From contig NZ_NFZS01000004.1 of the NCBI RefSeq assembly GCF_003264855.1, positions 1-64,000 on the forward strand: DNA of 64,000 nt. The letters are read 5' to 3'. Numbering within the stretch: the stretch's first letter is position 1; each line of letters opens with the position of its first letter. The translations under genes and the position numbers were made by a program. The notes below the pieces were generated by a model, which was not told the origin of the DNA, did not search any database, and saw nothing but the letters and a program-made list of their open reading frames with translations. This document shows, in pieces, positions 24,601 to 36,483 of the stretch. The DNA is from Dyella jiangningensis. Lineage in GTDB: Bacteria; Pseudomonadota; Gammaproteobacteria; Xanthomonadales; Rhodanobacteraceae.

Positions 24601-26496
24601 TTACTTCTCTCCTGATTCGCTGCGACGCAGCGTCACCACGTTGTCCGGTTGCGGCGTCTCGCTCCAGCGGAACGAGGGCAGCAGGTTGGACACGCACTGG
24701 CGCAACGTATCCTCGTCATAAGCGACCACGGCATCGGCTGCCTTGGCCAACTGTGCATTGAGCACGTCCCACTTCACCTGACGATACTGCGCGAGGAAGA
24801 TCTTCGCGTGCGTCGTTTCGACATAGTTCTCGAGGGGATGGAACAGCTCTTCGAATAATTTCTCGCCCGCGCGCAGGCCGGTATAGACGATCGGGATCTC
24901 GGTGCCCGGCTTGCGGCCCGCCAGGCGAATCATCTGTTCGGCCAGATCGCGGATCTTGATCGGCTCGCCCATGTCCAGCGCGAAGATCTCGCCGCCCTTG
25001 CCGATGCTGGCCGCCTGCAGGATCAATTGGCAGGCCTCGGGAATGGTCATGAAGTAGCGCGAGATCTCCGGATGCGTGATGGTGACCGGCCCACCATTGC
25101 GGATCTGCTGGCGGAACAGCGGCACGACGGAGCCGGCCGAATCGAGCACGTTGCCGAAACGCACGGTGATAAAGTGCGTCTGCGAATGCTCGTTGAGGTT
25201 CTGGCACCAGATTTCCGCCATGCGCTTGCAGGCGCCCATCACGCTGGTCGGGTTGACCGCCTTGTCGGTGGAAATCAGTACGAAGCATTCCACCGCATGA
25301 CGGTCGGCGAGATCGGCGACGTTGCGCGTGGCCAGCACGTTGTTGCGGAAGGCTGCACGCAACTGGCCCTGCAGCAACGGCACATGCTTGTAGGCGGCAG
25401 CGTGGAACACCACCTGCGGCTTGTATTCGCCGAACAGCTTGCGCATCGCGGCCGGATCGCCGCAATCGGCCAGCACGGCTTCGTACAGCAGCTCGGGATA
25501 TTCCGCGCGAAGCTCCTGCGAAATGCGATAGAGGTTGTACTCGCTGTTGTCCACCACGCAGAGCGACTGCGCTCCCAGGCGCGCCACCTGGCGGCAGAGC
25601 TCCGAGCCAATCGAGCCGCCACCGCCGGTGACCAGCACGCGCCGGCCGGTCAGCGTCACGCGAATGGCCGTCCAGTCGAGTTCCACCGTGTCGCGACCCA
25701 GCAGGTCCTCGATGGCGACTTCCTTGATCTCGTTGAAGTGCGCGCGGCCGGAAACGACGTCTTCCAGCTTCGGTACGGTGCGGTAAGGCAACCCGCTTTG
25801 ATCGCACAGTTCGACGATGCGGCGCATTTCCTGGGTGGAGGCGCCGGGCATGGCAATCAGCAGCATCTGTGCGGCCACTTCGCGCGCGAGCTGCGGAATC
25901 TGGTCGATGCGACCGAGTACTGGGCGGCCGTTGATGCTGGCACCGCGCAGACTTTCCTTGTCGTCGACGAAGCCGACCACGGTATAGCCGCTGTCCCGAT
26001 GCAGGTCGCGGGACAGGGCCTCACCGGCACGGTCCGCGCCCACGATCAGCACGCGCTGCAGGGGTTTGTCCTGGAACAGGTCGAGTCGGCTGTCCTTCCA
26101 GAAGCGGTAGGCCAGCCGCGGCGTGCCCAGCAGGACGGCAAGCACCATCGGATACAGCAGCAGCACCGAACGAGGCACGTCCTCGAGGCGGTTGTAGAGC
26201 ATCAGCGCGGCGGCGATAGCCAGCGCGCCCAGTACGGCCGCGCGGAAGATGTTCCACAGGTCAGGCAGGCTCGCGAACCGCCACACGCCCTTGTACAGGC
26301 CCGTCCAGCTCAGCACGGCGCCCTGCACCAGCAGCACCAGCGGGAATTCGAGCACGTGGAAGTTGATCGCCGCGTTGTCGATCAGCGCGTAGCGCAAGGC
26401 CTTGGCCACCCACCAGGCCAGCGCAGCCATCAGCAGGTCGTGGATGACCACGGCCATGCGCGGATGGATGACACCGATCAGCTTACGAAATGACAT
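24601..26496 (-). CDS. Membrane-bound nucleoside-diphosphate sugar dehydratase/epimerase (CapD/WbpM type)
   Basis: 631 residues from MSFRKLIGVIHPRM. Four N-terminal transmembrane segments (about residues 15-125) precede a CoA-binding-like Rossmann domain (VLIVGADRAGEALSRDL) and the catalytic extended SDR domain with VTGGGGSIGSELCRQV. The active-site region STDKAVNPTSVMGACKR has Met in place of the usual SDR Tyr, as in WbpM and FlaA1-class 4,6-dehydratases. It probably converts UDP-GlcNAc to the 4-keto-6-deoxy sugar used for O-antigen or capsule. It overlaps the WecA-like gene upstream by 14 bases and abuts galU downstream. Confidence 0.93.
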   Translation of the reverse strand: MSFRKLIGVIHPRMAVVIHDLLMAALAWWVAKALRYALIDNAAINFHVLEFPLVLLVQGAVLSWTGLYKGVWRFASLPDLWNIFRAAVLGALAIAAALMLYNRLEDVPRSVLLLYPMVLAVLLGTPRLAYRFWKDSRLDLFQDKPLQRVLIVGADRAGEALSRDLHRDSGYTVVGFVDDKESLRGASINGRPVLGRIDQIPQLAREVAAQMLLIAMPGASTQEMRRIVELCDQSGLPYRTVPKLEDVVSGRAHFNEIKEVAIEDLLGRDTVELDWTAIRVTLTGRRVLVTGGGGSIGSELCRQVARLGAQSLCVVDNSEYNLYRISQELRAEYPELLYEAVLADCGDPAAMRKLFGEYKPQVVFHAAAYKHVPLLQGQLRAAFRNNVLATRNVADLADRHAVECFVLISTDKAVNPTSVMGACKRMAEIWCQNLNEHSQTHFITVRFGNVLDSAGSVVPLFRQQIRNGGPVTITHPEISRYFMTIPEACQLILQAASIGKGGEIFALDMGEPIKIRDLAEQMIRLAGRKPGTEIPIVYTGLRAGEKLFEELFHPLENYVETTHAKIFLAQYRQVKWDVLNAQLAKAADAVVAYDEDTLRQCVSNLLPSFRWSETPQPDNVVTLRRSESGEK

Positions 26497-27514
26497 GACG
26501 GCCCTTGTTCGAAACACGCCCAAGACACTGGCGTTTCATGAGTATCCATACGGTGGCCGCTATCAGATAGGTACCGAGGAACAACGGTACAGACCAAGTC
26601 GGCCGGAACCACGCCAGCGCGGCCAACGGCGCCGCCACCAACAGATTCCAGGCCAGATAGCACGCTCCCCCCGTTGCATGCGTGAAGCCGCTGCGAACCA
26701 GCCATTGATACAGATGCTCGCGATGGGCAGTGTACCAACGGCGACCACTCGCCATACGGGCCAACAGAGTAAGGGTTGCGTCCGCTACAAAAGATGAACT
26801 GAGGATCAGGGCCGACCACAGCAGGTGCCAATCGACCCGCCAAAGCATGGCCGTCAGGGCGAACAGGAGCAGCCCCATGGTCCCGCTGCCCACGTCCCCC
26901 ATGAAAATACGGGCCCGGGGCCGGTTGAAGTACCAGAAGCCCAATGCCGCACCGGCCAGACAAGCCGCCGCACCGGCCAGGGCAGGCTGAGCCGCCCCCC
27001 AGGCCAGGAGGGCCAGGCCCAGGCTGACGAAGACCACCTGCTGGGCCAGCAGGCCGTCGATGCCGTCCATGAAGTTGTGCAGGTTGATGCTCCAGGTGCC
27101 GGCCAGCACCACCAAGGGCAGCCACCAGACTGACATGCCCCCCATGACAAACGCTGCCGCAACGAGCGAAGCCGAGAGCAACTGGATGCCGAAGCGCGGA
27201 AGCACCGGCAAGGGGTGATGATCGTCCCACCAGCCCACCGCCGCGACCGATACGGTGGCCACGGCCAATGCGGCCACGACCGGCGCGGACCACGCTCCGG
27301 GCAATAGCGCCAAGGCGGCAGGAAGGGTCGCCAGCGCAGCCACCACGATACCGATGCCGCCACCCCGCGGCGTGGGAATGGTGTGCGAGCGCCGCTGCCC
27401 GGGCAGGTCCATCATGCCCCGGTGATGGGCATAGGCGATCGCGCCGCGCACCACGGCCAGGGAGATCACCAACGAGGCCAGCACCATCCCTATCGCCAGC
27501 GAAGTCGGGCTCAT
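26483..27514 (-). CDS. Undecaprenyl-phosphate sugar-1-phosphate transferase (WecA/WbpL family)
   Basis: 343 residues starting MSPTSLAIGMVLAS. A polytopic membrane protein with about ten hydrophobic segments. The GT4 signatures are present: GWWDDHHPLP (magnesium-binding Asp pair), NLHNFMDGIDG, and FMGDVGSGTMG. The enzyme transfers a HexNAc-1-phosphate to undecaprenyl phosphate, starting O-antigen or exopolysaccharide units. It resembles WbpL more than E. coli WecA, so the sugar may be a modified HexNAc made by the dehydratase encoded next to it. Confidence 0.93.
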   Translation of the reverse strand: MSPTSLAIGMVLASLVISLAVVRGAIAYAHHRGMMDLPGQRRSHTIPTPRGGGIGIVVAALATLPAALALLPGAWSAPVVAALAVATVSVAAVGWWDDHHPLPVLPRFGIQLLSASLVAAAFVMGGMSVWWLPLVVLAGTWSINLHNFMDGIDGLLAQQVVFVSLGLALLAWGAAQPALAGAAACLAGAALGFWYFNRPRARIFMGDVGSGTMGLLLFALTAMLWRVDWHLLWSALILSSSFVADATLTLLARMASGRRWYTAHREHLYQWLVRSGFTHATGGACYLAWNLLVAAPLAALAWFRPTWSVPLFLGTYLIAATVWILMKRQCLGRVSNKGRHVIS

Positions 27515-27521
27515 CCGCGCC

Positions 27522-28697
27522 TCATTCGTTGGCGACGCCGTGGATCGGGCGGATCGTGCTCCAGCTCTTGCAGCTGGGACACTGCCAGTGATGGGCCTTG
27601 GCGCCGAAGCCACAACGGCTGCAGCGATACATCGCCTGCCCTTCCAGCAGCTTCTTGGTGAGATCGCGCAGGATCAGGAAGTTCTCGCGCGCCTCCCCCT
27701 CGATCTTGTCCATGGTGGCGTCGATCAAGGCCATCAGGCCGCGCACCGAAGGACGCTGGCGAAGTTGCGACGTGAGGAACTCGATCGCGGTGCGTTCGCC
27801 ATCGCGCTGCTGATACAGGCGCGTCAGCGCCAACACTGGCGAAATGCCGTGATAGCGATCGAGGATGTCACGCAGGAAATGCTCGGCATGCTCCATCTGC
27901 TGCGAGCGTGCGTAGCTGTTGAGCAGCGGCGGCAGGATCTCCGGCACGAAGGCGATATCCGCCTCCACGGCTTGCTCATAGGCCTTGGCGGCTTCGGCGT
28001 GCTGGCCTTCTTCCGCGTAGAGCCGCCCGGTCAACATGAAGGCGCGCACGCAGTTCGCCTGGCAGGAAAAGGCCTGGCGGAGATATTCGCGCGCGTCCTG
28101 GCGCGCACCGTGCTGTCGCGATTGCTCGGCCAGCTCGCAATAGAACTGCGCGACCATGTCGGCTTCGTCTTCGCCGGTCATTGCCTCCAGGCGGCGTGCA
28201 TGTTCGATCGCCTTGTGCCAATCGCGTTCGTGCTGGTAGATCGCGATCAGGTGGCGCAAGGCCGAAGGCGCATGGGCGTCCATCGCCACCAGGTCGGAGA
28301 ACAGCGTTTCCGCACGGTCCAGCAATCCGGCGCGCATGTAATCCTCGCCCAGTTCCAGCAGCGCGACCGTCTTCATCGCGTCCGACAGGCCCGGGCGCGA
28401 TACCAGATGCTGGTGCAGGCGGATGGCTCGGTCCACTTCGCCTCGTCGACGGAACAGGTTGCCTAACGCTAAGTGCGTTTCCACGGTGTCGCGGTTGTAT
28501 TCGGCCAGCTTGAGGAACACTTCGATGGCCTTGTCCTGCTCCTCGTTGAGCAGGTAGTTGAGGCCTCGGAAGTAATCGGAAGACAGTTCGCTGACCTGCG
28601 CACCCGAGCGGCGCGCTCCTGCTTTCCTGGCGGTCAGCCAGCCGCTGGCGAATGCTGCGGGCACCAGCAGGATGAGGACATACTGAAGTGCGCTCAT
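27522..28697 (-). CDS. lapB: Lipopolysaccharide assembly protein B (TPR protein)
   Basis: 391 residues starting MSALQYVLILLVPAAF. One N-terminal membrane anchor, then TPR repeats (about residues 35-330, for example HLALGNLFRRRGEVDRAIRL), then a C-terminal rubredoxin-type zinc site with CSRCGF and CPSC. LapB helps FtsH degrade LpxC and so balances LPS with phospholipid synthesis. The start overlaps the end of lapA as ATGA. The WecA-like gene begins 7 bases downstream, linking LPS control to O-antigen genes. Confidence 0.95.
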   Translation of the reverse strand: MSALQYVLILLVPAAFASGWLTARKAGARRSGAQVSELSSDYFRGLNYLLNEEQDKAIEVFLKLAEYNRDTVETHLALGNLFRRRGEVDRAIRLHQHLVSRPGLSDAMKTVALLELGEDYMRAGLLDRAETLFSDLVAMDAHAPSALRHLIAIYQHERDWHKAIEHARRLEAMTGEDEADMVAQFYCELAEQSRQHGARQDAREYLRQAFSCQANCVRAFMLTGRLYAEEGQHAEAAKAYEQAVEADIAFVPEILPPLLNSYARSQQMEHAEHFLRDILDRYHGISPVLALTRLYQQRDGERTAIEFLTSQLRQRPSVRGLMALIDATMDKIEGEARENFLILRDLTKKLLEGQAMYRCSRCGFGAKAHHWQCPSCKSWSTIRPIHGVANE

Positions 28698-28954
28698 GCG
28701 CCGGCCGGCGAGGTCTTGGTCTTGCTGGCGGGCGCCTGGCGGCGCTGGCGCCGGTGGCGGAAGCTGACACCCAGCCAAGCGGTGAGGCCACCCAGCAGCC
28801 ACCCGATCACGAGGGCCAGCAGCAGAGCCGCCCCCTTGGGCACTTCCAGCCGCGCAAAGCCGAGGTCATAGCCGACCAGGTCGGCATTCAGAGCGCCCAG
28901 CACGATGCCCACGGCAATGAAGAGCAGGAGGATTAGCGTCACGATCAGTCGCAT
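28694..28954 (-). CDS. lapA: Lipopolysaccharide assembly protein A (DUF1049)
   Basis: 86 residues with two transmembrane segments (residues 1-22 and about 42-62) and a basic cytoplasmic tail (FRHRRQRRQAP), the usual LapA/YciS form. It partners LapB, with which it overlaps. It lies downstream of ihfB, a conserved rpsA-ihfB-lapA-lapB order. Confidence 0.92.
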   Translation of the reverse strand: MRLIVTLILLLFIAVGIVLGALNADLVGYDLGFARLEVPKGAALLLALVIGWLLGGLTAWLGVSFRHRRQRRQAPASKTKTSPAGA

Positions 28955-29063
28955 GCGGCGACTTTAACCGATTGCCGATGGCCGGCACAGGCGCGAAATC
29001 GCCCCTCCGTTCAGGAACAGGGCAAGACGCACTCTTCGCCGCGCAAATCGGTCACCTGCAGGC

Positions 29064-29102
29064 AAAAAAGAAGGCAGGAACGGCTTGTCGCCGCCTGCCT
29101 TC
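29064..29102 (-). terminator. Intrinsic terminator after ihfB
   Basis: GAAGGCAGG and CCTGCCTTC form a 9-bp stem; on the minus strand it is followed by six T. It lies 34 bases after the ihfB stop, separating it from lapA. Confidence 0.85.
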
Positions 29103-29135
29103 GCTGATCTCTTCAGTGATATCCGCGTGCGGGTA

Positions 29136-29423
29136 TCAGACCAGATCCATGTTGACTCGCTCGCGCAATTCCTTGCCCGGCTTGAAGTGCGGGACATGCT
29201 TGCCCGGCAGAGCAACCGCTTCACCCGTCTTGGGATTGCGGCCCATGCGCGGCGGGCGGTAATGCAGCGCGAAGCTGCCGAAACCGCGGACCTCGATGCG
29301 CTCGCCGTGGGACAGAGCATGGCTCATCTGTTCGATCACGCTTTTGACCGCCAGCTCCACATCAGCGAACGCGAGATGGGTCTGACGCCGTGCCAGCGCC
29401 TCGATCAATTCGGATTTGGTCAT
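29136..29423 (-). CDS. ihfB: Integration host factor subunit beta
   Basis: 95 residues, standard HU/IHF length. It contains the DNA-binding signature [20 protein letters not shown] with the intercalating proline region, and starts [13 protein letters not shown] as expected for IHF-beta. Pairs with IhfA (not in the window) to bend DNA in transcription, replication and site-specific recombination, including tyrosine integrases such as the one at the left of this window. It is located downstream of rpsA, as in E. coli. Confidence 0.96.
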   Translation of the reverse strand: MTKSELIEALARRQTHLAFADVELAVKSVIEQMSHALSHGERIEVRGFGSFALHYRPPRMGRNPKTGEAVALPGKHVPHFKPGKELRERVNMDLV

Positions 29424-29453
29424 GGGTCCCCAATGTCCGTGACGTGAACCAAA

Positions 29454-29477
29454 CAGGGCGGCCGTATGGCCGCCCTG
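29454..29477 (-). terminator. Hairpin between rpsA and ihfB
   Basis: CAGGGCGGCC and GGCCGCCCTG form a 10-bp stem with loop GTAT, followed on the minus strand by TTTGG. It starts 20 bases after the rpsA stop and probably reduces read-through into ihfB. Confidence 0.75.
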
Positions 29478-29496
29478 CCTTTCCTTCTGCTACTGC

Positions 29497-31170
29497 TTAG
29501 TCAGCCTTGTTGAGCTGCTCCTTGAGCAGCGCACCGAGCTTCGTCGTACCGCCGGAGGCGTTCGAGTACTCGGCCATGGCGTCGTGCAGTTCTTCTTCGT
29601 CCTTCGCGCGGATCGACAGCTGCAGCTGGCGGCCCTTGCGGTCCATGCCGGTGAACTTGGCTTCGACCTTGTCGCCCACCTTCAGGTGCTGGGTCGCATC
29701 GTCGATGCGCTCCTTGGCGATGTCGTTGGCGCGCAGGTAACCCTCGACGCCTTCGCCCAGATCGATCACGGCGCCCTTGGCATCCACTTCCTTCACGGTG
29801 CCATTGACGATGGTGCCGCGCGGGTTGGTGGCCATGAACTGACCGAACGGATCCTGCTCCATCTGCTTGATGCCGAGGGAGATGCGCTCGCGCTCCGGAT
29901 CCACGGCCAGCACCACGGCTTCGATCTCGTCGCCCTTCTTGAAGTTGCGGACGAGGTCTTCACCCGAGGCCTGCCACGAGATGTCGGACAGGTGGACCAG
30001 GCCGTCGATGCCGCCGTCCAGGCCGATGAAGATGCCGAAGTCGGTGATCGACTTGATCTGACCGGACACCTTGTCGCCCTTCTTGTGCATGGCGGCGAAG
30101 GCTTCCCACGGGTTCGAGCGGGTCTGCTTGATACCCAGCGAGATGCGGCGACGCTCTTCATCCACGTCCAGCACCATCACTTCGGTCTCGTCACCAACCT
30201 GCACGACCTTGGCCGGGTTGACGTTCTTGTTGGTCCAGTCCATTTCGGACACGTGGACCAGGCCTTCCACGCCCGGCTCGATCTCGACGAAGCAGCCGTA
30301 ATCGGTGACGTTGGAGACCTTGCCGAACAGGCGGCTGCCGACCGGGTAGCGACGGGCGATGGCGACCCACGGATCGTCACCCAGCTGCTTGAGGCCCAGC
30401 GACACGCGGTTGCGCTCGCGGTCGTACTTCAGCACGCGGACGTCCAGCTCGTCGCCGACGTTGACGACTTCGGACGGATGACGCACGCGCTTCCACGCCA
30501 TGTCGGTGATGTGCAGCAGGCCGTCGATACCGCCCAGGTCCACGAACGCGCCGTAGTCGGTGAGGTTCTTGACCGTGCCCTTGACCACTGCGCCTTCGGT
30601 CAGGCGCTCAAGCAGCTTCTCGCGCTCCTCGGAGAACTCGGTCTCGACGACGGCGCGGCGGCTGACCACAACGTTGTTGCGCTTGCGGTCGAGCTTGATG
30701 ATCTTGAACTCGAGGTCCTTGCCTTCCAGGTAGACCGGATCGCGGACCGGACGGACGTCGACCAGCGAGCCCGGCAGGAATGCGCGGACGTCCTTGATGT
30801 CGACGGTGAAACCGCCCTTGACCTTGCCGGAGATCTTGCCGGTGATGGTCTCTTCCTTGTCGAAGGCTGCCTCGAGGTCGTCCCACACCATGGAACGCTT
30901 GGCCTTCTCGCGGGAGAGCTTGGTCTCGCCGAAGCCGTCTTCGAGGGCGTCGAGGGCAACCTTCACCTCGTCGCCAACCTGCACTTCCAGCTCACCACCC
31001 TCGTCCTTGAACTGCTCGATCGGGACGATGCCTTCGCTCTTGAGGCCAGCATTGATCACGACGACGTCGTTGCGGATTTCCACAACGATGCCGGTGACGA
31101 TGGCACCCGGCTTCAGCTTGGAGATGGCCTGTTGGCTCTGTTCAAACAGCTCGGCAAAACTTTCAGTCAT
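29497..31170 (-). CDS. rpsA: 30S ribosomal protein S1
   Basis: 557 residues, the full six-S1-domain length. Successive S1 motifs are visible, for example [61 protein letters not shown]1 melts mRNA structure and docks mRNAs on the 30S subunit. A leader of at least 125 bases separates it from the cmk terminator and may allow the known autoregulation by S1. The order cmk-rpsA-ihfB is conserved in gammaproteobacteria. Confidence 0.98.
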   Translation of the reverse strand: MTESFAELFEQSQQAISKLKPGAIVTGIVVEIRNDVVVINAGLKSEGIVPIEQFKDEGGELEVQVGDEVKVALDALEDGFGETKLSREKAKRSMVWDDLEAAFDKEETITGKISGKVKGGFTVDIKDVRAFLPGSLVDVRPVRDPVYLEGKDLEFKIIKLDRKRNNVVVSRRAVVETEFSEEREKLLERLTEGAVVKGTVKNLTDYGAFVDLGGIDGLLHITDMAWKRVRHPSEVVNVGDELDVRVLKYDRERNRVSLGLKQLGDDPWVAIARRYPVGSRLFGKVSNVTDYGCFVEIEPGVEGLVHVSEMDWTNKNVNPAKVVQVGDETEVMVLDVDEERRRISLGIKQTRSNPWEAFAAMHKKGDKVSGQIKSITDFGIFIGLDGGIDGLVHLSDISWQASGEDLVRNFKKGDEIEAVVLAVDPERERISLGIKQMEQDPFGQFMATNPRGTIVNGTVKEVDAKGAVIDLGEGVEGYLRANDIAKERIDDATQHLKVGDKVEAKFTGMDRKGRQLQLSIRAKDEEELHDAMAEYSNASGGTTKLGALLKEQLNKAD

Positions 31171-31296
31171 GTTGATTCCAGAAATGAGAAAAGGCCTTAG
31201 GTCCTGTGCACGCCCTGGATGACATGGCGCACGGACGGTCGGCCCACCGGTTATGGGTGTCGCGGGATCGCTCCCTTGTCACCGTTGACCCAAACA

Positions 31297-31315
31297 CCCC
31301 TGATCACTTCAGGGG
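31297..31315 (-). terminator. Hairpin after cmk
   Basis: CCCCTGA and TCAGGGG pair across 5 bases, followed on the minus strand by TGTTTGGG. It lies 25 bases after the cmk stop. Confidence 0.6.
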
Positions 31316-31339
31316 CACCAAAAGCCGCCGGCAACCCGT

Positions 31340-32020
31340 TCAGGGCCGCACGACAGCCAATACTTTCGCCACGACATCCTCGATGCCCATGCCGGTGGTT
31401 TCGATGAAAACCGCGTCCACGGCCGGCTTGAGCGGCGCGACCGTCCGCGAGGCATCGCGGGCATCACGCGCTTCGATCTCGCGCTGAAGGGTAGCAAGTG
31501 TAACGCTCAGCCCCTTTTCCTTCAACTGCTTATAGCGTCTTTTGGCCCGTTCGGCGGCGCTGGCGGTCAGGAACACCTTGAACCGGGCATCTGGGAAGAT
31601 CACCGTACCCATGTCGCGACCGTCCGCCACCAGTCCCGGGGTCTTGCGGAAAGCCAGCTGCATGTCCACAAGTGCTTGACGCACCGAGGGAATCGAGGCG
31701 ATCGCCGAGGCCGCTGCCCCCGCCGTTTCGGTACGCAGTTCGTCGGTGGCGTCGTGGCCGTTGACCAGCACCCGGGTATCGCTGCCATCCGCTGTTGCGT
31801 GGAAGCGGATCTTGGTTGTCTGGGCGCAGCGGGTGACGGCGTCCACGTCCGACAGGTCCAGCCCTTCGGCACCCGCCGCGTAGCCCACCGCCCGGTACAG
31901 CGCCCCCGAGTCCAGCAGCCGCCAGCCCAGTTCCTCGGCCACCAGACGGCTGATGGTGCCCTTGCCCGATCCCGACGGTCCGTCGATGGTCAGCACGGGA
32001 ACGGACGCGGATGGGCTCAT
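31340..32020 (-). CDS. cmk: Cytidylate kinase
   Basis: 226 residues starting [17 protein letters not shown]; a longer frame to 32053 lacks support. The P-loop GPSGSGKGT lies near residues 13-21, and the CMP-binding motifs [11 protein letters not shown] and [13 protein letters not shown] are present. It phosphorylates CMP and dCMP in the cytoplasm. It diverges from the acyl-CoA-binding protein gene. Confidence 0.97.
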   Translation of the reverse strand: MSPSASVPVLTIDGPSGSGKGTISRLVAEELGWRLLDSGALYRAVGYAAGAEGLDLSDVDAVTRCAQTTKIRFHATADGSDTRVLVNGHDATDELRTETAGAAASAIASIPSVRQALVDMQLAFRKTPGLVADGRDMGTVIFPDARFKVFLTASAAERAKRRYKQLKEKGLSVTLATLQREIEARDARDASRTVAPLKPAVDAVFIETTGMGIEDVVAKVLAVVRP

Positions 32021-32137
32021 GGGGTCTCCTGACGGCGGGGAAGGAAAACGCATATGCTATCGCGTTGGTCCTCGCACGGAACGCGGGTTGTCCAGTTGCC
32101 CTCTCTCAAGTCCGTCAGAACCATGCACGTCCACACC

Positions 32138-32395
32138 ATGACCGATCTGCGCCACGAATTCGAACAGGCTGCCGAAGACATCCAGCGGCTTGGCCAGCGG
32201 CCAGACAACGACACCCTGCTCAAGCTCTATGCCCTCTACAAGCAGGGTTCCGAAGGCAATATCCATGGTGAGCAGCCTGGCTTCTTCGATTTCGTAGGCA
32301 CCGCCAAGTACGAAGCGTGGGCTCAGTTGCGCGGCGTGTCCGAGGACGAGGCGATGCAGCGCTACATCGAACTGGTACGCGAACTGCTGGCGTGA
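32138..32395 (+). CDS. Acyl-CoA-binding protein (ACBP)
   Basis: 85 residues starting MTDLRHEFEQAAED; an ATG five codons upstream (32123) is an alternative. The ACBP four-helix signature is clear: LLKLYALYKQGSEGN...PGFFDFVGTAKYEAW, including the conserved YALYKQ and KYEAW motifs that bind the CoA moiety. It probably buffers acyl-CoA esters. The fadH gene lies 200 bases downstream on the same strand, which fits a fatty-acid context. Confidence 0.92.
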   Translation: MTDLRHEFEQAAEDIQRLGQRPDNDTLLKLYALYKQGSEGNIHGEQPGFFDFVGTAKYEAWAQLRGVSEDEAMQRYIELVRELLA

Positions 32396-32453
32396 GTCGA
32401 GCTGGGGCGTGGCATCGGCACTTGGCGCCAAGGCCGATACCCGACCAGGTTGA

Positions 32454-34607
<2,154 letters not shown>

Positions 34608-34987
34608 GAGCGGACTCCGTGCCGTGCTGCCGTGGGAGCGCACCCTGTGCGAGACCGCGGCAATAAAGGTCTCGGCTCCGTTCGGCCGTCGCACACGGGG
34701 TGCGCTCCCACAGAAAAGAACCGTGGTCGGCAGAAACGACGACGCCCGGCGCTGGGCCGGGCGTCGTGCCTGGAAAAGAAAGCGCCCCGCTGGGCGACGC
34801 GTCGATATGGGTCAGGGGGGAGGAAGACCAGATATCGCGGGGATAGCGTCGTAGCGGGGCGAGGGTCGCCGCCACCTGGGGGGAGGGGACGGTGGCGGGA
34901 CGGGGAGAATCTTATGATCGACCCGTTATAGAAACAAATATATATTTAGAGCCAGACTTATTCGAATTTCATATTAAAGGCCCCGCC
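34608..34987. other. Intergenic region with an inverted REP pair and the LysR promoter
   Basis: 380 bases. The left part holds an inverted pair of REP units (34632-34711). The bases just before the LysR gene are strikingly AT-rich (34918-34975), likely its promoter. No gene is seen. Confidence 0.55.
34632..34711. repeat. Inverted pair of REP elements (BIME-like)
   Basis: GTGGGAGCGCACCCTGTGCGA at 34632-34652 is nearly the complement of TCGCACACGGGGTGCGCTCC at 34689 onward. The same GGAGCGCACCC core recurs at 36222, 36437, 51560, 51723 and 51810. Confidence 0.8.
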
Positions 34988-35884
34988 ATGTTCGACTTCC
35001 GTCAGCTTCGTTACTTTGTAACGGTTGCAGAGGAACTGAGCTTCACCCGGGCAGCCCAGCGACTGTACATTTCCCAACCCCCTCTTTCGCAGCAGATACA
35101 AGCACTTGAGAGTGATCTCGGGGTTCGTTTGCTGGAGCGAAACAAACGCAACGTGTCCCTGACTGAACCCGGCAAGCTGTTCCTGGAACAGGCTCGCCAG
35201 ATCCTGGACAAGGCCGAGGAGGCCCGGGCCCAGATGGCGGACGCCGCCACCGGCTTCAGTGGCAAGCTGCGCCTGGCCTACACCGTCTCGGTGACGTTCC
35301 ACCCCGCCCTCCCCCAGACCCTCCTGCGCTATCGCAGCTTCGCGCCACAGGTGCGCCTGATCCTCAGCGAGATGTACACCGAACAGCAATACGCAGCGCT
35401 CCTGGCGGGCGAGCTGGACGTGGGCTTCGTGCGCGACGAGCCCGAACACACGGGCATGGCTCGCCACCTGCGGCTGGATGTGATCGACCGCGAACCTTTG
35501 CTGCTGGCCCTGCCCTCGAATCATCCCCTGGCCGGCCGAGAGAGCATCTGGCTACGGGAAGCCGCCATGGAGGCGTTCGTGGTCCAGCCCCGTGAACTGG
35601 CGGCGACCTTGTATGACCGCCTGGCGCAGATCGCCGCCAAGGCCAACTTCCACCCCCAGATCCGCCAGCACGCCCAACAAATCAATGGCCTGCTGGTGCT
35701 GGTGGCCGCCGGCATGGGCCTCGCCCTGGTGCCGGCGTCCATGCGGTCCGTCAGCCTGCCAGGCGTCAGCTACCTGCGACTGGAAGACCCCGATGCCTAT
35801 ATGCTGCTGGCCTTGGCAAGCCGGGTCGACGACCCCTCTCCGGTCGTCCGCCGCTTCCTGAGCGCGATGATGGAGCCCCAATGA
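34988..35884 (+). CDS. LysR-family transcriptional regulator
   Basis: 298 residues starting MFDFRQLRYFVTVAEELSFT, the canonical LysR N-terminus; a longer frame is excluded. The HTH covers about residues 18-38 (RAAQRLYISQPPLSQQIQAL) and the LysR substrate domain extends from about 90 to the end. It resembles BenM/CatR-like regulators of the type with LRLAYTVSVTFHPALPQTLL. It stands alone, with no divergent target in the usual position, so its regulon is unknown. Confidence 0.92.
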   Translation: MFDFRQLRYFVTVAEELSFTRAAQRLYISQPPLSQQIQALESDLGVRLLERNKRNVSLTEPGKLFLEQARQILDKAEEARAQMADAATGFSGKLRLAYTVSVTFHPALPQTLLRYRSFAPQVRLILSEMYTEQQYAALLAGELDVGFVRDEPEHTGMARHLRLDVIDREPLLLALPSNHPLAGRESIWLREAAMEAFVVQPRELAATLYDRLAQIAAKANFHPQIRQHAQQINGLLVLVAAGMGLALVPASMRSVSLPGVSYLRLEDPDAYMLLALASRVDDPSPVVRRFLSAMMEPQ

Positions 35885-35948
35885 ACAGGCGGGCGGCCAC
35901 CGTTCCCACCCTCATGAATCGGCCCGTTTTGTCCTGCGGCCCAAGGAC

Positions 35949-35977
35949 TTGTGTCAAGTCATCAAATTGTTTACTAT
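35949..35977 (+). promoter_or_regulatory. Probable sigma-70 promoter of the L36 gene
   Basis: TTGTGT and TACTAT are separated by 17 bases and lie 44 bases before the GTG start of the small ribosomal protein gene. The surrounding stretch is markedly AT-rich. Confidence 0.6.
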
Positions 35978-36020
35978 TTCTGTCTTGTCTTTTTCATATC
36001 GTTAGTTTCAGGAGCTGGCC

Positions 36021-36146
36021 GTGAAGGTGCTTTCCTCTTTGAAGTCCGCCAAGGCGCGGCACCGTGACTGCAAGGTTGTGCGTCGTCGCGGCAAGGTGTT
36101 CGTGATCTGCAAGAGCAACCCGCGTTTCAAGGCTCGTCAGCGCTAA
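36021..36146 (+). CDS. rpmJ: Ribosomal protein L36, zinc-independent type (short ORF)
   Basis: 41 residues from a GTG start with AGGAG upstream. The sequence [20 protein letters not shown], then [20 protein letters not shown], is the YkgO-like L36 form of gammaproteobacteria, longer than the zinc-binding 37-38 residue form and lacking its CxxC...CxxxxH set. Such C-minus forms replace or complement the zinc form in the 50S subunit when zinc is scarce. A strong terminator follows. Confidence 0.95.
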   Translation: MKVLSSLKSAKARHRDCKVVRRRGKVFVICKSNPRFKARQR

Positions 36147-36169
36147 TTGCTAGCTGCGATGAGTCGACG

Positions 36170-36197
36170 AAAAGGGCCGCGTAAGCGGCCCTTTTTT
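36170..36197 (+). terminator. Intrinsic terminator after L36 gene
   Basis: AAAAGGGCCGC and GCGGCCCTTTT pair across GTAA and are followed by a T-run; it begins 24 bases after the stop. Confidence 0.93.
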
Positions 36198-36221
36198 GTT
36201 GCCTCCGTCTCTGGGGCCATG

Positions 36222-36246
36222 TTGCAGGAGCGCACCCAGTGCGCGC
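36222..36246 (+). repeat. REP element copy
   Basis: Contains GGAGCGCACCCAGTGCGCG, the window's REP consensus, in an intergenic region between two terminators. Confidence 0.75.
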
Positions 36247-36347
36247 GCCCAGCGCCTCGCCGTTTTCGTGTCATCAGCCATCAGGTACGTGCGCACCGTG
36301 CACCCGCATGTCCCTGCACGACATGTCGTTCGTAGTCCGTCGCCAAC

Positions 36348-36373
36348 AAAGAGGCCGCTTACGCGGCCTCTTT
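36348..36373. terminator. Bidirectional terminator, probably for greA
   Basis: AAAGAGGCCGC and GCGGCCTCTTT pair across TTAC. It is symmetric, so it works in either direction; it lies 110 bases after the greA stop. Confidence 0.75.
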
Positions 36374-36436
36374 GTTCTTGATCCGTGGAAGCGCACTCTT
36401 CTGCGACGACCTCAGGAAGCGGTACCACCCGGCTCT

Positions 36437-36463
36437 GCGGTCGCGCACTGGGTGCGCTCCTAC
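36437..36463 (-). repeat. REP element copy, inverse orientation
   Basis: GCGGTCGCGCACTGGGTGCG followed by CTCCTAC is the complement of the REP consensus, 21 bases after the greA stop. With the copy at 36222 it brackets the greA terminator. Confidence 0.75.
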
Positions 36464-36483
36464 ATTCGGCAGCGGCGAGTTTC